Part shown: positions 5,487 to 9,040 of the stretch, in pieces
Position numbering within the stretch: the stretch's first letter is position 1
Layout: the number at the start of each line of letters is the position of its first letter
Assembly: GCA_026985685.1 (NCBI GenBank)
Contig: JALSQA010000316.1
Span: 1-9,040, forward strand
Length of the DNA: 9,040 bases
Direction: 5' to 3'
Origin: Campylobacterales bacterium
GTDB taxonomy: Bacteria; Campylobacterota; Campylobacteria; Campylobacterales; QNZT01
The notes under the pieces: generated by a model
What the model saw: the letters and a program-made list of their open reading frames with translations, nothing else
Databases searched by the model: none
What the model was told of the DNA's origin: nothing
Program-made: the position numbers and the translations under genes

Positions 5487-6866
5487 ATGAAAGTTTACAA
5501 ACTATCATCCGTCTTAGCAGTATCTTTAGTAGCTGCATCAAGTTCACTTACTGCTGATGCAGTAGAGTCTAGTATCATTCCAAATGCACAACCAGGTGAA
5601 TGTTATGCCAAAGCATTAATCCCTGCAAAATTTGAAACACATACTGAAAAAGTATTAGTCAAAGAAGCATCTGAAAAACTACAAGTTGTTCCTGCTCAGT
5701 TTGGTAGTAGTACACAAAAAGTATTGATCAAAGAGGCTTCAGAAACACTACACATTATCCCAGGTACTTTTAAAAATGTTACTGAAAAAGTACAAATCAG
5801 AGATGAAGAAACATATTGGAGAACAAGTTTAAAAAACAGTATCCCCGTAAGTGCTGAAATCATTGCAGCTGCAAAAGCTGGTGGTGCTCCAATAGATACT
5901 CTTAATGTTGGTGAATGTGTTAGAGAATATTTCCAACCAGCAAAATATAATACAACCAAAGAAACTTATGTTAGAAAAGAAGCTTCTGAAAAATTAAAAA
6001 TCATTCCTGCAAAATATGAATATGTGGAAGAAAAAGTTTTAATCAAAGAGGCATATCAAAAACTTGTTAAAGTTCCTGCAACATATGGTACTGTAACTGA
6101 AAAAGTTTTGGTAGAGCCAGAAAAAACAATGTGGAAAAAATCACAATGTAACGGTAGCGGTGACTGTGGTGTAATGTGTTTAGTTACAACACCTGCAAGA
6201 TATAAAACTGTTACAAAAAGAGTAGTAAAAACTCCTCCTACAACAAAAGTGATCGATGTACCAGCAGTTTATAAAACAGTAAAAGTAAGAAAACTTGTAA
6301 GCCCTGCACGTGTAGAAAAAATTGCTATTCCTGAGCAAACAGCTACATATACAAGAACAGTTAAAGCAGCTGATCCAGTATTTACATGGACAAAAGTTGG
6401 AACTGGTGCACCAAAAGCATTTAAATATACAGGTCACCAAATCTGTAAACTTGCTCGTCCAGCAGCATACAAAACAATCACAAAAACTGTTGTAGATACA
6501 CCACCATCAACAAAATCTACACCTATTCCTGAAGGATATACAAAAGTTAAAGTAACAACAGTTGTAAAACCAGCTGAAGTTAAAAGAATTGAAATTCCAG
6601 CAGTATACAGAGATGTAACAAAACGTGAAATGGTAAGCCCAAGTCAAGTTGTCTGGAAAAGAGTTGTCTGTAAATCAAGCATCACTTCAAATACTATCAT
6701 CGAACTTCAAAAAGCACTTAAAGCAGAAGGTCTTTACAAAGGTCCAATCGATGGTATCGTAGGTAGTCAAACAAGAAATGCAGTTAAAGCATATCAAAGA
6801 AAAAACAACCTTCCAGTAGGCGGTATCACATACCAAACACTTAAAGCATTAGGTTTAAGTAAATAA
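5487..6866 (+). CDS. Exported repeat protein with C-terminal peptidoglycan-binding domain
   Basis: A 459-residue secreted protein. Residues 1-25 are a signal peptide (cleavage likely after ADA). Residues 32-395 are four modules. In each, three 23-residue repeats begin with a Pro (46/69/92; 151/174/197; 236/259/282; 325/348/371), and an invariant Trp follows 65 residues after the first Pro (111, 216, 301, 390). A repeat reads roughly PAxYxTVTEKVLVKEASEKLxxV. Modules 1 and 2 use the KEASEKL form, 3 and 4 the TPPTTK form. Cys39, 144, 231 and 320 precede the modules; Cys221 and 395 follow Trp by five. Residues 400-459 are a PF01471-type peptidoglycan-binding domain (LQKALKAEGLYKGPIDG, then TRNAVKAYQ and LPVGGITYQTLKAL). 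It is probably a periplasmic or outer-envelope wall-binding structural protein; no enzyme motif is seen. The start is fixed by AAGGAGA. Confidence 0.85.
   Translation: MKVYKLSSVLAVSLVAASSSLTADAVESSIIPNAQPGECYAKALIPAKFETHTEKVLVKEASEKLQVVPAQFGSSTQKVLIKEASETLHIIPGTFKNVTEKVQIRDEETYWRTSLKNSIPVSAEIIAAAKAGGAPIDTLNVGECVREYFQPAKYNTTKETYVRKEASEKLKIIPAKYEYVEEKVLIKEAYQKLVKVPATYGTVTEKVLVEPEKTMWKKSQCNGSGDCGVMCLVTTPARYKTVTKRVVKTPPTTKVIDVPAVYKTVKVRKLVSPARVEKIAIPEQTATYTRTVKAADPVFTWTKVGTGAPKAFKYTGHQICKLARPAAYKTITKTVVDTPPSTKSTPIPEGYTKVKVTTVVKPAEVKRIEIPAVYRDVTKREMVSPSQVVWKRVVCKSSITSNTIIELQKALKAEGLYKGPIDGIVGSQTRNAVKAYQRKNNLPVGGITYQTLKALGLSK
6662..6863 (+). other. Peptidoglycan-binding domain coding segment (PF01471 type)
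   Basis: This part of the repeat gene encodes residues from about 393 to the end. It holds the three-helix peptidoglycan-binding pattern: a helix IIELQKALKAEGL, the turn YKGPIDGIVGSQT, a helix RNAVKAYQRKNNL, and the closing PVGGITYQTLKALGL. It is the only part of the protein that matches a family I recognise confidently, and it anchors the prediction of a cell-wall location. Confidence 0.85.
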
Positions 6867-6881
6867 TTTAACAACATTTTT

Positions 6882-6912
6882 TACAGGATTGGTTTAAAAA
6901 ATCAATCCTGTA
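6882..6912. terminator. 14 bp hairpin between two convergent genes
   Basis: TACAGGATTGGTTT (6882-6895) pairs with AAATCAATCCTGTA (6899-6912) around an AAA loop, with one G-T pair. It begins 15 bases after the repeat gene's stop and covers the stop codon of the convergent response regulator (6902-6904). It likely stops or protects both messages. No T-run follows the stem on either strand; the T-run precedes it on the plus strand, so it is not a standard intrinsic terminator. Confidence 0.55.
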
Positions 6913-7306
6913 CCTCTTTAACCATCAAACATTCATATATCATCTCCATCATCTCTTTTGTATCTACAGGCTTTGTCAAAAAATACTCTATATTACAATC
7001 ATTGACTTGACTAAGATACTCTATCTCACTATAGGCAGAAACAACGATTATAGATTGTTCAGGCTGAGACTTTTGAATCTCTTTGATCAACGCCAAACCA
7101 TTTAGTCTTGGCATATTGATATCTGTGATAACCAAATCATAGCTCTTTTTTTCATAAAATTTTAATGCATCAATACCATTTAATGCATAATCAACTTCTT
7201 GAAACATATCTTTAAAAAAGGAAACATTCGTTTCACATAATTCTTGGTTATCATCCACATACAATAACCGCATATCTTTTGCAACTTTTTCTAATTTCTT
7301 AATCAT
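6902..7306 (-). CDS. Single-domain response regulator (CheY-like receiver)
   Basis: A 134-residue protein consisting of one receiver domain and no output domain. LLYVDDNQE (14-22) supplies the acidic pair Asp18/Asp19. VITDINMPRLNG (59-70) holds the phospho-acceptor Asp62. VVSAYSE (88-94) has the conserved Ser90, and FLTKPVD (109-115) the conserved Lys112. All phosphorylation residues are intact. It may act by protein-protein contact as CheY does, or as a phospho-relay stage. No histidine kinase is in the window, so its partner is unknown. An AAGGA nine bases before the ATG supports this start over the in-frame Met12. The stop lies in a hairpin shared with the convergent repeat gene. Confidence 0.9.
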   Translation of the reverse strand: MIKKLEKVAKDMRLLYVDDNQELCETNVSFFKDMFQEVDYALNGIDALKFYEKKSYDLVITDINMPRLNGLALIKEIQKSQPEQSIIVVSAYSEIEYLSQVNDCNIEYFLTKPVDTKEMMEMIYECLMVKEVQD

Positions 7307-7539
7307 ACAAACACATCCTTTTGTTATATGTCCCTTACATCGAACAAAGTTATAAATTATTTTGTATGTTATTTATGCTTTTAAAGCTATAAAAAGAAAA
7401 CATCATAACTGCTTACACAAAGAGAAAAAAAGATGAAATAATATGTATTTATAAAAAATATGAAGAATTTTACAAAAAAGAGAGGGTTTTTACGAAAAGT
7501 ATCACTTAATGGCTTTTCTATATACCCCTCAATCCCCTT
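7307..7539. other. Gene-free AT-rich stretch upstream of the response regulator
   Basis: No open frame here looks coding; the longest plus-strand candidate (from 7328) gives 18 residues. The 7311-7400 part should hold the response regulator promoter, with TATAAC-like -10 matches on the minus strand but no convincing -35. The 7482-7530 part contains the stem-loop listed separately. Confidence 0.5.
7482..7530 (-). other. Two-part stem-loop downstream of the acs terminator
   Basis: Read on the minus strand, GAGGG (7530-7526) can pair with CCCTC (7486-7482), and inside it GAAAAG (7518-7513) pairs with CTTTTC (7499-7494). A run of six T follows shortly after (7479-7474). It could be a second terminator that catches acs read-through, or the 3' end of a small RNA. 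The internal loops are large, so the fold is uncertain. Confidence 0.3.
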
Positions 7540-7576
7540 AAAAAGAACATCTGCAAAAATTGTAGATGTTCTTTTT
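7540..7576. terminator. Strong bidirectional hairpin terminator after acs
   Basis: AAAAAGAACATCTGCAA (7540-7556) pairs with TTGTAGATGTTCTTTTT (7560-7576) around an AAA loop: 17 bp with a single G-T pair. The arms end in A- and T-runs, so either strand gives a stem followed by five U. It lies 8 bases after the acs stop at 7585, where it would end acs transcription. Confidence 0.85.
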
Positions 7577-7584
7577 GTAAATTA

Positions 7585-9040
7585 TTAAGCGTTTTTTACT
7601 GCGTCCTGGATTTTTGCTACTATAGTTGGGTCTTCTAGTGTTGATGTATCTTGTTTGATCTCTTCACCTTTTGCTATGGAGCGGAGGATTCTTCTCATGA
7701 TTTTACCTGATCTGGTTTTTGGTAGTCCAGGTACGGATACGATATCATCTGCTTTTGCGATGTTTCCTATTTCTCTTGAGAGTAGATCATTGATATGTTT
7801 TTTGATATCTTCTGTTACCTTGCCCTCTTTAAGTACAACAAAGATAAAAATCGACTCTCCTTTTATATCATGAGGTCGTCCAACTACTGCTACTTCTGCT
7901 ACATGATCATCTTCAGCAACTGCTGCTTCTATCTCTGCTGTTCCCATTCTATGACCAGAAACATTGATAACATCATCTACTCTGCCTGTGATAGTGATAT
8001 ATCCATCTTTATCCATCATCGCACCATCTCCAGAGAAATAAACAGGTTTGCCATCTTTTGTAGCATCACCAAAGTAAGACTTTTTAAATCTCTCATGATC
8101 GCCCCAGATTGTACGAATCATACTAGGCCAAGGTTTAGTGATACAAAGTAATCCAGTCTCACCTGTTTCTACTGGTGTACCATCTCTCTCAATAACTTCT
8201 GCCATGATTCCAGGAAGTGGAAATGTCGCACATGAAGGTTTGATAGGTGTAGCTCCTGGTAATGGTGATATCATGTGACCACCTGTTTCAGTTTGCCACC
8301 AGGTATCCACAATCGAACATCTACCGCCTCCTACTACTTCATGATACCAAATCCAGGCAGGTGGATCGATAGGCTCGCCAACTGTACCTAAAACTTTTAA
8401 AGAGCTTAGATCATATTTAGCAGGTTCATCTTCTCCCATCTTGTGCAATACACGAATAGCTGTAGGAGCTGTATAAAATTGACTTATTTTGTGATCTTGT
8501 ACCATTTTCCAAGCCCTTCCTGCATCTGGATAAGTAGGAACACCTTCAAACATAACTGTTGTAGTACCAGCAGCCAAAGGTCCATAAACGATATATGTAT
8601 GACCAGTAATCCAGCCTATATCAGCCGTACACCAGAAAACATCATCACCTTTGACATCAAATACCCACTCCATGGTCATCTGTGCCCAAAGTATATAACC
8701 TGCTGTTGAGTGTTGAACACCTTTTGGTTTACCTGTACTACCTGAAGTATAAAGCAAGAAAAGTGGATCTTCACTATCCATAATCTCTGCCTCACAACTA
8801 TCACTATACTCACTTATCAAATCATTGTAGTTATGATCTCTTCCCTCAACCCAGGTGATATCTTCATGGTTTCTTTGCACAACCAATACACCTTCGACAC
8901 AATCTACACCATCTTTGAGTGCATTATCAACAACAGGTTTTAAAAGATAAGGTTTCCCTTTTCTATATGCTCCATCAGCTGTGATGATAAGCTTCGCTTT
9001 GGCATCTTCTATCCTGTCTTTTAAAGCTTCAGCACTAAAT
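7585..9040 (-). CDS. acs: Acetyl-CoA synthetase (AMP-forming), 5' end cut by window edge
   Basis: Activates acetate to acetyl-CoA through acetyl-AMP. The frame is open from the TAA at 7585 to the window edge, giving 484 residues of an enzyme usually near 650; about 165 N-terminal residues lie beyond 9040. An ATG-like start near 8886 is a TTG inside the gene, because the upstream codons still read as Acs (FSAEALKDRIEDAKAKLIIT, then ADGAYRKGKPYLLKP). Motifs in order: the P-loop LYTSGSTGKPKG, VGEPIDPPAW, VDTWWQTETGG, YFSGDGAMMDKDGYITITGRVDDVINVSGHR, and PKTRSGKIMRRILR, whose Lys (codon 7704-7702) is the catalytic residue regulated by acetylation in other bacteria. No inactivating change is seen. 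A strong terminator follows. Confidence 0.97.
   Translation of the reverse strand, partial: FSAEALKDRIEDAKAKLIITADGAYRKGKPYLLKPVVDNALKDGVDCVEGVLVVQRNHEDITWVEGRDHNYNDLISEYSDSCEAEIMDSEDPLFLLYTSGSTGKPKGVQHSTAGYILWAQMTMEWVFDVKGDDVFWCTADIGWITGHTYIVYGPLAAGTTTVMFEGVPTYPDAGRAWKMVQDHKISQFYTAPTAIRVLHKMGEDEPAKYDLSSLKVLGTVGEPIDPPAWIWYHEVVGGGRCSIVDTWWQTETGGHMISPLPGATPIKPSCATFPLPGIMAEVIERDGTPVETGETGLLCITKPWPSMIRTIWGDHERFKKSYFGDATKDGKPVYFSGDGAMMDKDGYITITGRVDDVINVSGHRMGTAEIEAAVAEDDHVAEVAVVGRPHDIKGESIFIFVVLKEGKVTEDIKKHINDLLSREIGNIAKADDIVSVPGLPKTRSGKIMRRILRSIAKGEEIKQDTSTLEDPTIVAKIQDAVKNA

Noticed and set aside
6180..6440. Minus-strand open frame rich in Cys, Phe and Ser
   Set aside because: It is the antisense shadow of the repeat gene; its odd composition comes from the complement of Lys/Val/Thr/Ala codons.
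5580..6675. Repeats in the repeat gene as a CRISPR array or DNA satellite
   Set aside because: The periodicity is at the protein level (69 bp per repeat) with diverged codons, in one long open frame with signal peptide and wall-binding domain.
7795..8151. Plus-strand open frame of 118 codons within acs
   Set aside because: It is antisense to conserved acs motifs, with Cys/Tyr/Ile-rich shadow composition and no recognisable domain.
8884..8886. TTG as the acs start
   Set aside because: The frame continues upstream to the window edge with sequence typical of the Acs N-terminal half, so the gene is cut by the window and does not start here.

Overview
The window is AT-rich DNA that looks like a free-living member of the Campylobacterota (the Sulfurimonas/Sulfurovum type of lineage). 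The main reason is the gene order on the minus strand: ilvC, minD, minE, a YibQ-type divergent polysaccharide deacetylase, dprA, ruvX. From memory, Helicobacter pylori has a similar ilvC-minD-minE-dprA-ruvX run. The short class I ketol-acid reductoisomerase, the lysine-rich proteins and the A/T-biased codons agree with this. The genus is inference; no rRNA or marker gene is present to settle it.

Region 1 (about 106-4749, minus strand) is one tightly packed presumptive operon of seven genes. Transcription runs from ilvC at 4749 down to a membrane methyltransferase that ends at 106. The gaps or overlaps, in order, are 11 bp gap, 4 bp overlap, 0 bp, 1 bp overlap, 4 bp overlap and 11 bp overlap. 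The genes cover branched-chain amino acid synthesis (IlvC), division-site placement (MinD, MinE; no MinC here), a membrane-anchored deacetylase-fold protein, DNA uptake and recombination (DprA), 16S rRNA maturation (RuvX/YqgF) and an isoprenylcysteine-methyltransferase-type membrane protein.

Region 2 (4867-6866) holds two divergently transcribed exported proteins that share a 197 bp, very AT-rich promoter region. One is a small protein with a signal peptide, a SPOR-like segment and a basic tail (minus). The other is a 459-residue exported protein (plus) made of four modules, each of three 23-residue repeats followed by a fixed Trp, ending in a peptidoglycan-binding domain. The repeat protein is the least ordinary object in the window. 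A promoter (TTGCTA, 17 bp, TATACT) and a strong ribosome binding site fix its start at 5487.

Region 3 (6867-9040) has a convergent single-domain response regulator (minus), whose stop codon lies inside a 14 bp hairpin shared with the repeat gene. Next come 278 bp without a gene, holding a strong hairpin terminator and a second, looser stem-loop. Last is the 3' three quarters of acs (acetyl-CoA synthetase, minus), cut by the window edge.

No tRNA, rRNA, CRISPR array, insertion sequence or phage gene was seen. Most of the window is ordinary core genome. The novelty lies in the envelope repeat protein, its divergent partner, and the structured non-coding elements around the response regulator.
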